A DNA stretch of 64,000 nucleotides from Gammaproteobacteria bacterium (GTDB lineage Bacteria; Pseudomonadota; Gammaproteobacteria; Pseudomonadales; Azotimanducaceae). Within the stretch, counting starts at the first letter, position 1; the number at the start of each line of letters is the position of its first letter. The translations under genes and the position numbers were made by a program. Of the stretch, positions 16,731 through 26,047 are shown in pieces. The stretch is taken from positions 120,761-184,760 of the forward strand of contig NYVG01000029.1 of the NCBI GenBank assembly GCA_002684495.1. The letters run 5' to 3'. The notes below the pieces were generated by a model that was not told where the DNA came from, searched no databases, and was given only the letters and a program-made list of their open reading frames with translations.

Positions 16731-17635
16731 TAATCCCAGAGCGCGAAGAATTCCTCAAGCGCTTGGATTTGGCCGCCTGATGCTGACGAGGGTACGACGA
16801 TAGGCGTCTTTATACCCGCATCGAACCAGGCCTCGATACCTTCGCGGACTTCGCTGGCGCTACCGAATAGAGTGGTGTCTGCGAGCCAGCGGTCTGACAA
16901 GCACTCTGGTACGCGGTCGAAATCTTTCTCGGCGATGGCCGTTTCTACACCATTCATCTCTTCCTCGTATCCGGCTTGCTTCCAGTAATTGCGATAGTTC
17001 GGCAAGAACGCGTAGCTGGTTAGAGTTTTGCGATTTACCGCGGCGGCCGCAGCTTTGTCATCGCTGATGCAGGTCGGCACCATGTTGCCAATAAAGAAGT
17101 CATCATTGGCTCTAGTTTGCGCACTTAGATTCCCCAGTGAGTGTTCCATATAGGAGCGCGCACCGTTGGCGAATACCATGCCGCCCCCGATCTCTTCAGC
17201 CAGGTGAATCATTTTGTCGCGCAGGGTGGCCAGCACGATGGGTGGCAGGTCGCCGACACGTGGTACTGCATGCATATCTTCGACAAACTGGCGCATGTCG
17301 CCCAGCGGCTTACCCGCTGTAATACCCATACGGTTGAGGGCCGGCGCGTGGCTGACGCCTACACCGAAACGGAAGCGGCCGTTGGATACTTCGTGCAGAA
17401 ACGCCGCCGTTTGCGCAAAGTCTGTGACATTGCGGGTATAGATTGGGGTAATGCTGGTGCCGATCATGACGTCACTGGTGCTCAGCGCGATGGCATTGCA
17501 CAGTGACAAACTGTCCCCAAGGCTTGGCCCAAATATGCCGGGAAAGCCTCGTCGTTCGATTTCTTGAGCGATCTCTATGGTCTTGAGTCTGCGACCCGGA
17601 ACAGCTGCCAAACTTACAGCGGGTAGTTGTGTCAT
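16730..17635 (-). CDS. LLM class (luciferase-like) flavin/F420-dependent oxidoreductase
   Basis: A 301-residue TIM-barrel protein of the luciferase-like monooxygenase superfamily. The N-terminal part has IAQEIERRGFPGIFGPSLGD and the conserved GTSITPIYTRN, followed by GRFRFGVGVSHAP. The start at ATG 17635 has GGAGGG 5 bases upstream; a GTG at 17647 is less likely. Many relatives in actinobacteria use F420; which flavin is used here cannot be told. It follows a cupin gene in a dense operon-like run. Confidence 0.78.
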   Translation of the reverse strand: MTQLPAVSLAAVPGRRLKTIEIAQEIERRGFPGIFGPSLGDSLSLCNAIALSTSDVMIGTSITPIYTRNVTDFAQTAAFLHEVSNGRFRFGVGVSHAPALNRMGITAGKPLGDMRQFVEDMHAVPRVGDLPPIVLATLRDKMIHLAEEIGGGMVFANGARSYMEHSLGNLSAQTRANDDFFIGNMVPTCISDDKAAAAAVNRKTLTSYAFLPNYRNYWKQAGYEEEMNGVETAIAEKDFDRVPECLSDRWLADTTLFGSASEVREGIEAWFDAGIKTPIVVPSSASGGQIQALEEFFALWD

Positions 17636-17694
17636 GTTTCCCTCCACAATGCATAAAAAAACAGGTTACTCGAGTTAACACCCAAGACCAACAC

Positions 17695-18171
17695 TTAACG
17701 GTCTCGAGTGGTCACCTTATGGATATCGTCCCAGTCGCTATAGCTGCGACGGCCATGGGATTTGGTCATGCTCCGCTTAATGTCCGGATAGTGAACAACA
17801 TCTACCGGGGCTGATTCGCCACCCATAAGATAAATCAAATCCTCTGCGGAACTGTTGTGCAGACTATGGGGCTCTGACGGAGCAGTGAAGCCCATAAAAT
17901 CGCCGGCACCGATGCTAAAGCTTTCATCGCCGATTCTGGCAGTCCCCGTGCCGGCAATGATATAGATAAATTCCTCATCCGCGTCGTGGTAATGATGAGT
18001 GGTCGAGTCACAGCCCGGCTCCAGAGTCACCAGATGTAGCCCTAAACGTTGCAACCTCACCGCAGCGCCCAGTGACCGAGTCAGTCGCACTGCGTTGGCA
18101 TTAAATTGATGTTGGACTCTCTCGATGGGCATTGCGGCAATGTCGGTAGCGCGTAACAGAGGTTTGTGCAT
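17695..18171 (-). CDS. cupin domain protein
   Basis: A 158-residue single-cupin protein. Motif 1 is visible as THHYHDADEEFIYIIAGTG (His-x-His then Glu), and motif 2 as GDFMGFTAPSEPHSLHN with the third His. The metal ligands are therefore complete. The C-terminal tail KRSMTKSHGRRSYSDW is basic. It may be a small dioxygenase, an isomerase or a binding protein. It lies 18 bases after hisC on the same strand. Confidence 0.78.
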   Translation of the reverse strand: MHKPLLRATDIAAMPIERVQHQFNANAVRLTRSLGAAVRLQRLGLHLVTLEPGCDSTTHHYHDADEEFIYIIAGTGTARIGDESFSIGAGDFMGFTAPSEPHSLHNSSAEDLIYLMGGESAPVDVVHYPDIKRSMTKSHGRRSYSDWDDIHKVTTRDR

Positions 18172-18189
18172 AGCTCAGTGGCCTCCAGA

Positions 18190-19269
18190 TCAGCGAACAA
18201 GGCGTCGCAGGTGGTTTAGCAGTACTTGGTTTTGCTCCTCGGTGCCTATGCTGATGCGTAATTTGTCATCAAGGCGTGGGTGGTTGAAATAACGCACTAA
18301 GATATTCTCAGCTTTCAGCCGCGTGTAGATTGCCTCCGCGCCGATACTGTCGCTGGGTGGCGTCGACAGCAAAAAATTGGTTTCACTGGCGACACATGCC
18401 CAGCCCAGTTCGCTGAGCTGTTGCGCCAAAAGCTGGCGTTGTTCGCGTACCCTGGTCCATGTGCTGCGCGCATAGGCTTGGTCTTCCAGAGCGGCGATGC
18501 CGAGTCGCTGACTGATGGCATCGATGTTATAGCTATCACGAGTTTTTTCGATAATGGGCGTTATCAGGCTTTCGTTGCCAAGCAAATAACCCAACCGTAA
18601 CCCGGCAAGACTATACCCCTTACTAAAAGTGCGCAGTACTAGAACATTGTCATGTTGTTCAACTAACTCGCGACTTGTATAGCCGATTTCGGGATCAATG
18701 AAATCTGCATAGGCTTCGTCGATCAGTAATACGCCGCTGATATCCTCGGCGATCCGGTGCAACTGCTCAGCTCGGGAGAGGTGGCCGCTTGGGGCATGGG
18801 GATTTACTACGCAAGTGAGTTGAGCATCCGCAGCGCAGGCTTGTGCTGCGAAGTCAGCAGGGATAGACCAGTTGGTCTCCAAGTCGACGTTAAAGGTTTG
18901 CGCGTCCTGAATCTGTGCGAGTACTGGGTAAAGGGAATAACTTGGGTTAGTGCTGGCGAATGTGCCACCCGGGCTAACGTAAGTGGTCACCGCCAGGCGT
19001 AGCGCTTCGTCGCCGGCGTGGGTGACGACGACCTGATTCTTGCTGAGACCATGCAGTTGGGCGATTCGCTGGCGCAGAGGGTCAGCAGTAGGCTGTGGGT
19101 AGGTGCGAAGATCCGTGGTTGCGAAGTTGCTCAGTGCCGCTGCGACGGTAGGACTGGGTGGATAAGGGTTTTCGTTGGTATTGAGCTTAATCGCATGACC
19201 ATCCTTAGGCTGTTCGCCCCAGCTATACCCCTGCATACGTTGAATGTTAGGTCGTTGGTAGGTACTCAT
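18190..19269 (-). CDS. hisC: histidinol-phosphate aminotransferase
   Basis: A 359-residue fold-type I PLP enzyme that transaminates imidazole acetol phosphate with glutamate in histidine synthesis. The N-terminal KLNTNENPYPPSP is typical of HisC, and RTFSKGYSLAGLRLGYLLG contains the PLP lysine. LLIDEAYADF is the conserved cofactor-binding aspartate region. No other his gene is near, so it may be a HisC paralogue also acting on aromatic amino acids. The start overlaps the stop of the upstream permease gene by 4 bases (ATGA). Confidence 0.82.
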   Translation of the reverse strand: MSTYQRPNIQRMQGYSWGEQPKDGHAIKLNTNENPYPPSPTVAAALSNFATTDLRTYPQPTADPLRQRIAQLHGLSKNQVVVTHAGDEALRLAVTTYVSPGGTFASTNPSYSLYPVLAQIQDAQTFNVDLETNWSIPADFAAQACAADAQLTCVVNPHAPSGHLSRAEQLHRIAEDISGVLLIDEAYADFIDPEIGYTSRELVEQHDNVLVLRTFSKGYSLAGLRLGYLLGNESLITPIIEKTRDSYNIDAISQRLGIAALEDQAYARSTWTRVREQRQLLAQQLSELGWACVASETNFLLSTPPSDSIGAEAIYTRLKAENILVRYFNHPRLDDKLRISIGTEEQNQVLLNHLRRLVR

Positions 19270-20357
19270 GAGGATGCTTCTGGTGGCTGCTCGTCATTTG
19301 CGGGCTCTAAGTCCGACGCAGCGGCCGGCTCTGGATCGGCAGGTCCTAAAAGATGAGCGATCCAAGCCGTGTCTGGATTGGCTTCCATGGCTATTTTGGC
19401 GGTCATGGTTAATGGCACAGACAGCAGCATACCAACGGGGCCCAGTAGCCAGCCCCACAGCACCAGCGATAGAAATACCACCAAGGTTGATAGACCAAGG
19501 CTGCGTCCCATAAAGCGCGGTTCGACCATGTTGCCCATCACCATATTGATTAGGAAAAAGCTTGCTGCGACAGCGCCAGCAGTTGCAGGGCCAATTTGCA
19601 CAATTGCCAATAATACCGGCGGTACTGCCGCGATAATGGAACCGATAGTTGGGATAAAGTTCAGCAGCACTGCCAGCAGTCCCCACAGCAGTGGAAAGTC
19701 CACCTTTAGAGCCCAAAGCACTATGGTAACGACAATCCCGGTGCCGATACTGACACTGGTCTTGATGGCAATATAACGGTTCATATTCGTAGTAAATTGC
19801 GCAAAAAGCGGTAAGTCGCGCTGTGGATCGGAGAGAATTTGGCGCAGTTTGCTGGGAAAGCTTGTAGCTTCAGCGAGAATGAAGACCACTGTTAGGGTAA
19901 TCAGCAGACTGTCGCTGAGTACCGCACCAATGCCGGCCAAGGTGGAACTTGCAAAGGTTAAAGCGGAGCCAGGTGACAAGTTGGTGACCATACTGGTCAG
20001 GTCTAATGGAATATCAAATTGCTGGAGAAACGCCACCAGCTGGGCCTGCAGCAGTGCAAGGCGCTCCTGATAAAAGGGCAGTTTTGCTGCAAACGCAGAG
20101 GTCGATGAGGCCAGTAGAGCGGCCAGTACTGCAAGTATTGTCATGATGCCAACAATTACTGTGGGCAATGCAACATTATTGTTTAGGCCTCGCGCGCGCA
20201 GCCAAAACAGGGGTGTTGCCGCGATGGTTGCGATAAACACCGACAGCAGGAACGGCACGATGAGCGCCTGGGCGGATTTCAGACCCGCTGCGATAATGAT
20301 AAGAGCTGCGACTATTAAGAGATTGTTAGTCGTGCTGGTCTTTTTATCATCTGCCAT
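19266..20357 (-). CDS. AI-2E family transporter (PerM/YdiK type)
   Basis: A 363-residue inner-membrane protein with about eight hydrophobic segments. NLLIVAALIIIAAGLKSAQ and the re-entrant-like LLWGLLAVLLNFIPTIGSI match the AI-2E transporter family, in which the PTIGxx motif is diagnostic. The cytoplasmic C-terminus is rich in Pro, Ala and Glu. The real substrates of this family vary (autoinducer-2, Na+/H+, unknown). Its stop overlaps the hisC start. Confidence 0.85.
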   Translation of the reverse strand: MADDKKTSTTNNLLIVAALIIIAAGLKSAQALIVPFLLSVFIATIAATPLFWLRARGLNNNVALPTVIVGIMTILAVLAALLASSTSAFAAKLPFYQERLALLQAQLVAFLQQFDIPLDLTSMVTNLSPGSALTFASSTLAGIGAVLSDSLLITLTVVFILAEATSFPSKLRQILSDPQRDLPLFAQFTTNMNRYIAIKTSVSIGTGIVVTIVLWALKVDFPLLWGLLAVLLNFIPTIGSIIAAVPPVLLAIVQIGPATAGAVAASFFLINMVMGNMVEPRFMGRSLGLSTLVVFLSLVLWGWLLGPVGMLLSVPLTMTAKIAMEANPDTAWIAHLLGPADPEPAAASDLEPANDEQPPEASS

Positions 20358-20372
20358 GGTGCTGCTCTACCA

Positions 20373-21203
20373 CTACGTAAAAGGTTGGCGATTTTTCAGG
20401 CTAGGAAGCTGTTCGCGCACGCGCTCAACCTCGGCTGGGTCTACGCTAGCGATGGCATATCCGTCGCCGTCATCGACTTCTGCGAGCACTCGTCCCCACG
20501 GATCGATGATTACTGAATGGCCATAGGAAGCGCGATTAGCGCTGTGCTGACCATGTTGTGCCGGGGCAATAATGTAGCTTTGGTTTTCGATCGCGCGAGC
20601 GCGCAGCAATGCGTGCCAATGGGCATCGCCGGTAGTTGCTGTAAATGCTGAGGGCACGCTGTGCGCGATTGCACCCTGATCTGTAAGGCTCTGGTACAAA
20701 GCCGGGAAGCGCAGGTCATAGCAAATAGTAAGTCCAAGAGTGCCGAAGGCGGTTGCCGTGATCACTGTCTGGTCCCCGGCGGCAGTTTGACGCGACTCCT
20801 GCAATTGCGGCCCGTCTACGATATTGACGTCAAACAAGTGAATTTTTCGATACAAGGCTTTTATTGAACCTGTTTCGTCCAGATAAACGCTGGTGTTAAA
20901 GCAGCGTTGCGGGTCCTCGGGGATGGCTTCATGGAATCCGCCGAGCAACAAAGCGCAGTCGAGTTCTTGGGCTAATGCCTGGCAGCGGCGCAAAATAGGG
21001 CCGCCTGTGGGCAAAGGTTCGAGGATTTCTTGTTTACCTTCATGCCGACCAAGGTAGGCGAAGGCCTCTGCCCAGGTGATCAGTTGTGCGCCCTCTGCAG
21101 CGGCCTGGCGACTCAATTTAGTTAGGGTGCTGAGGTTGGCTTCGACATCTGTACCGGCATTGTGCTGAACAACAGCGACCTTGGTCGAAGCGGTATTAGA
21201 CAT
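20373..21203 (-). CDS. carbon-nitrogen hydrolase, Nit1/deaminated-glutathione amidase-like
   Basis: A 276-residue nitrilase-superfamily amidase. The Glu-Lys-Cys triad is Glu46 (ITWAEAFAY), Lys120 (LYRKIHLFD) and Cys161 (LTICYDLRFPALY). The HLFDVNIV segment is typical of the Nit1 branch, which removes the amide of deaminated glutathione. The region around Glu46 reads WAEAF rather than the common FPE, a mild variation. The gene lies 35 bases downstream of rhlB. Confidence 0.83.
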   Translation of the reverse strand: MSNTASTKVAVVQHNAGTDVEANLSTLTKLSRQAAAEGAQLITWAEAFAYLGRHEGKQEILEPLPTGGPILRRCQALAQELDCALLLGGFHEAIPEDPQRCFNTSVYLDETGSIKALYRKIHLFDVNIVDGPQLQESRQTAAGDQTVITATAFGTLGLTICYDLRFPALYQSLTDQGAIAHSVPSAFTATTGDAHWHALLRARAIENQSYIIAPAQHGQHSANRASYGHSVIIDPWGRVLAEVDDGDGYAIASVDPAEVERVREQLPSLKNRQPFT

Positions 21204-21238
21204 AATTCCTCACGGCGTATGCTGCCATAGCGCGAGTG

Positions 21239-22459
21239 TTATTCGGCAGCATCGCTTAAGTCTTCCGGTTGCACACATTTGATTTGATTGCCCAAGTATT
21301 CTTCCAAAGCGGGTAGGTTAAATGCATCGTCCTCAGAGACAAAGCTGATAGCGACCCCTTCCGCGCCGGCCCGACCGGTACGGCCAATGCGATGCACATA
21401 ATCCTCAGGGTCTTCTGGAAGCTCAAAATTAATCACATGGGTAACGCCGTCAACGTGGATCCCACGGCCAGCTACGTCAGTAGCGATTAGGTACTGTAGT
21501 TTGCCTTCCTTAAACCGGTTCAGAGTCGACAGGCGTTTCTTTTGCGGAATATCGCCGGCTAAACCCTCGCACTGCATGCCGTGCTTGCTTAGATAACTGA
21601 CCAAGCGATGGGTCTGGTCGCGGCGATTAGCGAAGATAATGGCCCGTGCGGGTTGTTTCACCGACAAGAAATCGTGCAGTAGTTTCTGCCGCCCGCTACC
21701 GCTGACCAGCCAAAACTTTTGATCGACGGTATCGGTGGCAACGCTATCTGGTTCTACCACGATATGCTCTGGGTCAATGGTCCAAGACTGCGCCAGACGC
21801 ATAACGGTTTCATTAAACGTCGCAGAGAAGAATAAGGTCTGGCGTTGTCGTTTATGCGGAGTCTGAAAGACGATGCGTCGAACGTCGGGGATAAAGCCCA
21901 TGTCGAGCATGCGGTCTGCCTCATCAATCACCAAGGTCTCGACTTTGCTCAAATTCACGTGGCGCCGCTCAAGAAAGTCGATAAGTCGGCCCGGGGTAGC
22001 CACCAATATGTCTACCGGCTTTGCAGCTAAGCGTTCCTGTTGTTTGGTAAAATCCATACCACCCACAACGCTCACCGTGTGGGCGCCCATATATTTCGCG
22101 AGGCCCTCTGCGTCACCTTCGATTTGCAAGGCTAATTCTCGCGTTGGTGCGAGTACCAAGGCGCGCGGTGTGCCCATCGGCAGTGGGTCTTGTGGTGGAT
22201 TTTCCCAGAATCGGGTCAATAGAGTAATGAGGAAGGCAGCAGTTTTCCCGGTGCCCGTCTGTGCCTGCCCGGTGACGTCGTAGTCTGCGAGACTGAACGG
22301 TAACGCTCTGCCCTGGATCGGCGTGCAAAATTCAAATCCCAGATCATCGATAGCCCGCATCAACGGATCGGGCAGGGCGTAGTCTTGGAACCGATCTGGC
22401 TCTGCGGTCGATTTAGTTGCGGAATTATTTAGGTCAGTAGCCGGTAAAAGATCGGTCAT
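21239..22459 (-). CDS. rhlB: DEAD-box ATP-dependent RNA helicase RhlB
   Basis: A 406-residue DEAD-box helicase. In order: Q motif with FCTPIQGRALP, Walker A AQTGTGKT, PTRELALQI, TPGRLIDFL, DEAD in VIDEADRMLDMGF, SAT in FFSATF, and HRIGRTGRAG. The order and the short C-terminus fit RhlB, which unwinds RNA for the RNase E degradosome and for poly(A)-dependent decay. I start at ATG 22459, preceded by AGGA; an earlier in-frame start would overlap the upstream gene. Confidence 0.85.
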   Translation of the reverse strand: MTDLLPATDLNNSATKSTAEPDRFQDYALPDPLMRAIDDLGFEFCTPIQGRALPFSLADYDVTGQAQTGTGKTAAFLITLLTRFWENPPQDPLPMGTPRALVLAPTRELALQIEGDAEGLAKYMGAHTVSVVGGMDFTKQQERLAAKPVDILVATPGRLIDFLERRHVNLSKVETLVIDEADRMLDMGFIPDVRRIVFQTPHKRQRQTLFFSATFNETVMRLAQSWTIDPEHIVVEPDSVATDTVDQKFWLVSGSGRQKLLHDFLSVKQPARAIIFANRRDQTHRLVSYLSKHGMQCEGLAGDIPQKKRLSTLNRFKEGKLQYLIATDVAGRGIHVDGVTHVINFELPEDPEDYVHRIGRTGRAGAEGVAISFVSEDDAFNLPALEEYLGNQIKCVQPEDLSDAAE

Positions 22460-22466
22460 AGTTTTC

Positions 22467-23765
22467 CTAGGATTGTGCGAGCAAAAGGCGTGCACTGGCG
22501 AGTTTTACGCATAGCGTTAGTATCTGCATGGCGACAGCCAATTCTTCTAAGCTGCCAAACGTTGGGGCGATGCGTACGTTGCGATCATCTGGATCGATAC
22601 CGTATGGGAAAGTGGCACCCGCTGGAGTGAGGACTAAGCCCGCATCTTTTGCCATCGCAACGACTTGTTGCGCAAGACCTGGCAGTAGGTCAAGGGAAAC
22701 GAAATAGCCGCCATTGGGCTGGGTCCAGTGGGCGATGCGCAGAGCACCCAATTGTTCGGTTAATACGCGTTCGACTAGTGCAAACTTCGGCCGCAAAATT
22801 TCTGCATGGGCTGCCATATGCTCGGTAATGCGCCCATTTAAGAAGCGTGCATGTCGTAACTGGTTTACTTTGTCGGGTCCAACAGTCTGTACGCTTAAGT
22901 GCGCAGTAAGATTCTTCAGTACGGTGGCGCCGGAGGCGACAAAGCCAACGCCGGCGCCGGCGAAAGTAATTTTTGAGGTAGAAGCGAACTGCACAATATG
23001 TTCTTGGGTTCCAGCAGCGATTGCAGCATCGCGAATACTGGCCAAGGCATCCCCCGGTTGCTGCAAATGATGCACTGCATACGCGTTGTCCCAAAGGACA
23101 ACGAAGTCCTCGGCGGCAGCCTGATTGGGTAGATCGGCTAGTGCGCGCACAGTGCTGTCGGTATAGGTGTTGCCAGTAGGGTTCGCGTACTTAGGTACGC
23201 ACCAGATGGCTTTAATGCACGAATCTGCTGCGGCCAGTTCGGCGGCTCGTTGCATATCAGGGCCATCTGGAAGCATGGGGATATTGACCATTTCCATGCC
23301 GAAATGTTGGCAAAGGACAAAGTGTCGATCGTAGCCGGGTACCGGCGTTAGCACCTTGACGGTCTTGCTATCACGCCATTTGCGCGCGTCTCCCCACAGG
23401 CCAAGCTGCAAGGCGGTACTTAATACCAAATGCATAAGATTTAGGCTTGAATTGCCTGCGGCCACGATCTCTGCTGCAGGTACCTCCATGATTTCGGAGC
23501 CAAGCTCGCGTGCTTCGGCGATGCCCATTAAGCCGCCATAGTTGCGGGTGTCGGTGCCATCGGCACTGATGTAATTGCCTGCGATCATGGTTTCCAAGGC
23601 GTCGCTGAGGCTGAGTTGCTCAGCGCCAGGCTTGCCACGGCTTAAGTCCAATTGTTGATTGGCGCCATTTATCGGGGTCAGCTCCGCGGCCCAAGCTTGT
23701 TCTAGCGCCTGTAAGTCTGTCTTCGATAGCTCTGCCAGGGGTCGCCCTGATTCACCAGCGGTCAT
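22467..23765 (-). CDS. class Ic aspartate aminotransferase-like PLP enzyme
   Basis: A 432-residue PLP enzyme. LSRGKPGAEQLSLSD near the N-terminus, CVPKYANPTGNTYTD and FASTSKITFAGAG with the PLP lysine match the family once called MocR-like aminotransferases (PF12897), which includes the AspT of Corynebacterium glutamicum. It likely exchanges amino groups between aspartate or another amino acid and 2-oxoglutarate. The start overlaps the argC stop by 4 bases, so the two are co-translated. Confidence 0.83.
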   Translation of the reverse strand: MTAGESGRPLAELSKTDLQALEQAWAAELTPINGANQQLDLSRGKPGAEQLSLSDALETMIAGNYISADGTDTRNYGGLMGIAEARELGSEIMEVPAAEIVAAGNSSLNLMHLVLSTALQLGLWGDARKWRDSKTVKVLTPVPGYDRHFVLCQHFGMEMVNIPMLPDGPDMQRAAELAAADSCIKAIWCVPKYANPTGNTYTDSTVRALADLPNQAAAEDFVVLWDNAYAVHHLQQPGDALASIRDAAIAAGTQEHIVQFASTSKITFAGAGVGFVASGATVLKNLTAHLSVQTVGPDKVNQLRHARFLNGRITEHMAAHAEILRPKFALVERVLTEQLGALRIAHWTQPNGGYFVSLDLLPGLAQQVVAMAKDAGLVLTPAGATFPYGIDPDDRNVRIAPTFGSLEELAVAMQILTLCVKLASARLLLAQS

Positions 23766-24700
23766 AGTCCAAGTTCCTCTTGCATGCCAAGCATAATGTT
23801 AAGGTTTTGTATGGCGGCGCCGGCAGCGCCCTTTCCTAAATTGTCATAACGCGCGTTGATAATTACGCGTTGCGCATCACCGAATACCATTAATTCTAGA
23901 TTGTTTGTGCCGTTGCATGCGGTGGGATTCAAGTATCCGTTCACCAGTTGCTGCTCGGCGTTAACCGGGGCTACTCGAATGAATGGTTCATCGGCATAGC
24001 GCTGCTCTAAAATGGCCTGAACCTCGGCCGGCGTCGCACCGTTCAGTTCGCTCGCGAATAACGCGACACTGGTGACCATGCCCTTGTAATAATTGGCTAC
24101 AGTTGGCAAAAAAATCGGTGCTACGGTGGTGCCGCTAAAGTGCTGCATTTCCGGCAGATGCTTATGGCTTTGGGTGAGTCCATAAGCCTGAGTGTTGTAG
24201 GTATCCGCCTGCTGCGGCGTAAAGTCACCGAAAGATTCAATCATCTGGCGCCCACCACCAGAATAACCAGAGACAGCGTTGCATCGAAGCGGTGTGCTGG
24301 GGTTTAACAGGCCGGCCTCAATTAACGGCAGAACGCTGAGAATAAAGCCTTGTGGATAGCAACCTGGATTGCTGACTTTATCGGCCTTGGCAATGGCGTT
24401 GCGATTTTGCGCGTTTAGCTCGGGCAGCCCATAGGCCCATTCGGGGTGAACGCGATGAGCGCTGCTGGCGTCGAGTATCCGGCAGTTGTGGTCGGCCAGC
24501 GTGCACGCCTCCAGGGCTGCAGCGTCCGGTAGACATAGAATTGCGATGTCGGCCTGTTTAAACATCTGTTCACGGATTTCCGGATCCTTGCGGTGTTCGT
24601 CCGCGATAGTCAAAAGCTCAAGATCACTGCGCCCACGCAGTCGGGTGGTAATCTCAATACCCGTGGTGCCGGCCTGTCCGTCGATAAAAATTGTTGCCAT
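23762..24700 (-). CDS. argC: N-acetyl-gamma-glutamyl-phosphate reductase
   Basis: A 312-residue NADPH enzyme of arginine biosynthesis. FIDGQAGTTGIEI is the nucleotide-binding start, SNPGCYPQGFIL holds the active-site Cys, and GYSGGGRQMI and HKHLPEM are family hallmarks. The short length and the sequence fit the type 2 ArgC. The frame is open to 24949, but the homology begins at ATG 24700, so the extra 83 codons are rejected. No clear Shine-Dalgarno precedes that ATG. No other arg gene is near. Confidence 0.88.
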   Translation of the reverse strand: MATIFIDGQAGTTGIEITTRLRGRSDLELLTIADEHRKDPEIREQMFKQADIAILCLPDAAALEACTLADHNCRILDASSAHRVHPEWAYGLPELNAQNRNAIAKADKVSNPGCYPQGFILSVLPLIEAGLLNPSTPLRCNAVSGYSGGGRQMIESFGDFTPQQADTYNTQAYGLTQSHKHLPEMQHFSGTTVAPIFLPTVANYYKGMVTSVALFASELNGATPAEVQAILEQRYADEPFIRVAPVNAEQQLVNGYLNPTACNGTNNLELMVFGDAQRVIINARYDNLGKGAAGAAIQNLNIMLGMQEELGL

Positions 24701-24825
24701 GGTAAAAATGCCGATGCGCTGTGTTCGCGTAAGAAAAAGCATTGGATTTGCGGCCTGAGCCTGAATCACGCTCGTGTTCAGCGGTTTGCCGTCAAAAAGC
24801 CGCGGAGAGTCTAAACTATTCTGGC

Positions 24826-26034
24826 TTAGAACGTAATTTGGTTGCGCAGTGAAATAGGCAGCTTGGCTAAGGTCTGGCGCAAGCTTATGTCGGGGTAAAA
24901 CTCGCTTGCTCGATGTATGAATCGCAGTGTTTTTAAGGCATCGAACCAATTGGTGAGCAAACGCCGGCGCTGCTCGGGGTTCGGTTGTTGGTAAAATTTA
25001 TCGTTCAAGATTTTCGGCAAGCCCAGGTGCTGGAGAATCTGTACGATGCGCACGTGGTCGCTGTCATTGGGCGCAGTTACGGTGGCAAACCCAGCGTTAT
25101 GACTGTACTGCTGCAGGTAGATTAAGGCTTTGCCGAGCAGTTCAAAGCACCGATGGTCATAGCTTAGATAGCTATGACCACTGGGGTCGTCGCGCAGTAG
25201 GGTGGCGATTTTTTCCAGAGCGGGGCCTGTACCAAAGACTACCCGGGTCGATCGTCTCGCCTGGACCTCGATTACGGGCTGGTGCAGCCACGTTACTGGC
25301 GCGAGTTTGTTCAGTTTATTGAGAAAGTGAAAATCTTCGCCAGCATTACGTTTTGGAAAACCACGTGCTCTGGCATAACTATTTGCTTGCACCGCAATAG
25401 TGCTGCCGAGGGTTGGATACGCATAAGGGCTGCCCTGACGAGCCAGCGCCTTAACGTAGTACTGCATATGTGCATCGTACAGGTGCGCGGCAAATTGCAG
25501 CATGGCATCGTCGCTAACGTGCTGATGGCTAAAAACCACAGTACCCTGGTGGGATGCGAGTGCTGAGAAATAGTCCTTTGGCAGGCAGGCATCAGCATCG
25601 GTTTGACAGAGCCAGGGCGATGTAACGTGGCCGTCACGATATAAGCGCAAAGCGATATCTGAGCCTATTTTTCGTGCCAGCCCCACGCCCTGCTTCGGCG
25701 GCAGCTGTTTGCCGGGGCTGGCTCGATCAACCACCACTAACGGGGTTTGCTCGCTATGCTCTAGGCTCGCGAGTAATTTGCTCGTTGACCTGACTTTTGC
25801 GGTTTCGATGTTTTGGTCGTCGGGCGCGTTGACGACGACGATACTTAAAAGGTCTTGGTTGCCACAGCGGCGGAGCACACTGGATAAGAAACACGCCGAT
25901 TCAGCGAATGCCGGAATGATCAATACATGCTGATAGCGCTGTTTGTTTTTTAGCGCGGGGTGGTCGGCTAAGGTGAAATTCAGCGCCTCGGGTTCCGCAT
26001 GGCGTTGCAGATATTGATCGATGGCGCGATCCAT
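24826..26034 (-). CDS. glycosyltransferase family 2-like protein
   Basis: A 402-residue protein with features of a GT-A glycosyltransferase. VLIIPAFAES begins the nucleotide-sugar fold, CQTDADACLPKDYF has the metal-binding DxD, and AGEDFHFLNKLNKL corresponds to the catalytic ED-containing region. The C-terminal 130 residues are not recognised. There is no membrane helix, so it is probably cytosolic or peripheral. It lies 14 bases after the miaE-like gene in the minus-strand run and does not belong to a visible polysaccharide cluster. Confidence 0.65.
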   Translation of the reverse strand: MDRAIDQYLQRHAEPEALNFTLADHPALKNKQRYQHVLIIPAFAESACFLSSVLRRCGNQDLLSIVVVNAPDDQNIETAKVRSTSKLLASLEHSEQTPLVVVDRASPGKQLPPKQGVGLARKIGSDIALRLYRDGHVTSPWLCQTDADACLPKDYFSALASHQGTVVFSHQHVSDDAMLQFAAHLYDAHMQYYVKALARQGSPYAYPTLGSTIAVQANSYARARGFPKRNAGEDFHFLNKLNKLAPVTWLHQPVIEVQARRSTRVVFGTGPALEKIATLLRDDPSGHSYLSYDHRCFELLGKALIYLQQYSHNAGFATVTAPNDSDHVRIVQILQHLGLPKILNDKFYQQPNPEQRRRLLTNWFDALKTLRFIHRASEFYPDISLRQTLAKLPISLRNQITF

Positions 26035-26047
26035 GACGTGATTTGAG

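Noticed and set aside
24701..24949. N-terminal 83-residue extension of ArgC
   Set aside because: The extension has no homology to ArgC; the family start fits ATG 24700, although a clear ribosome binding site is missing.
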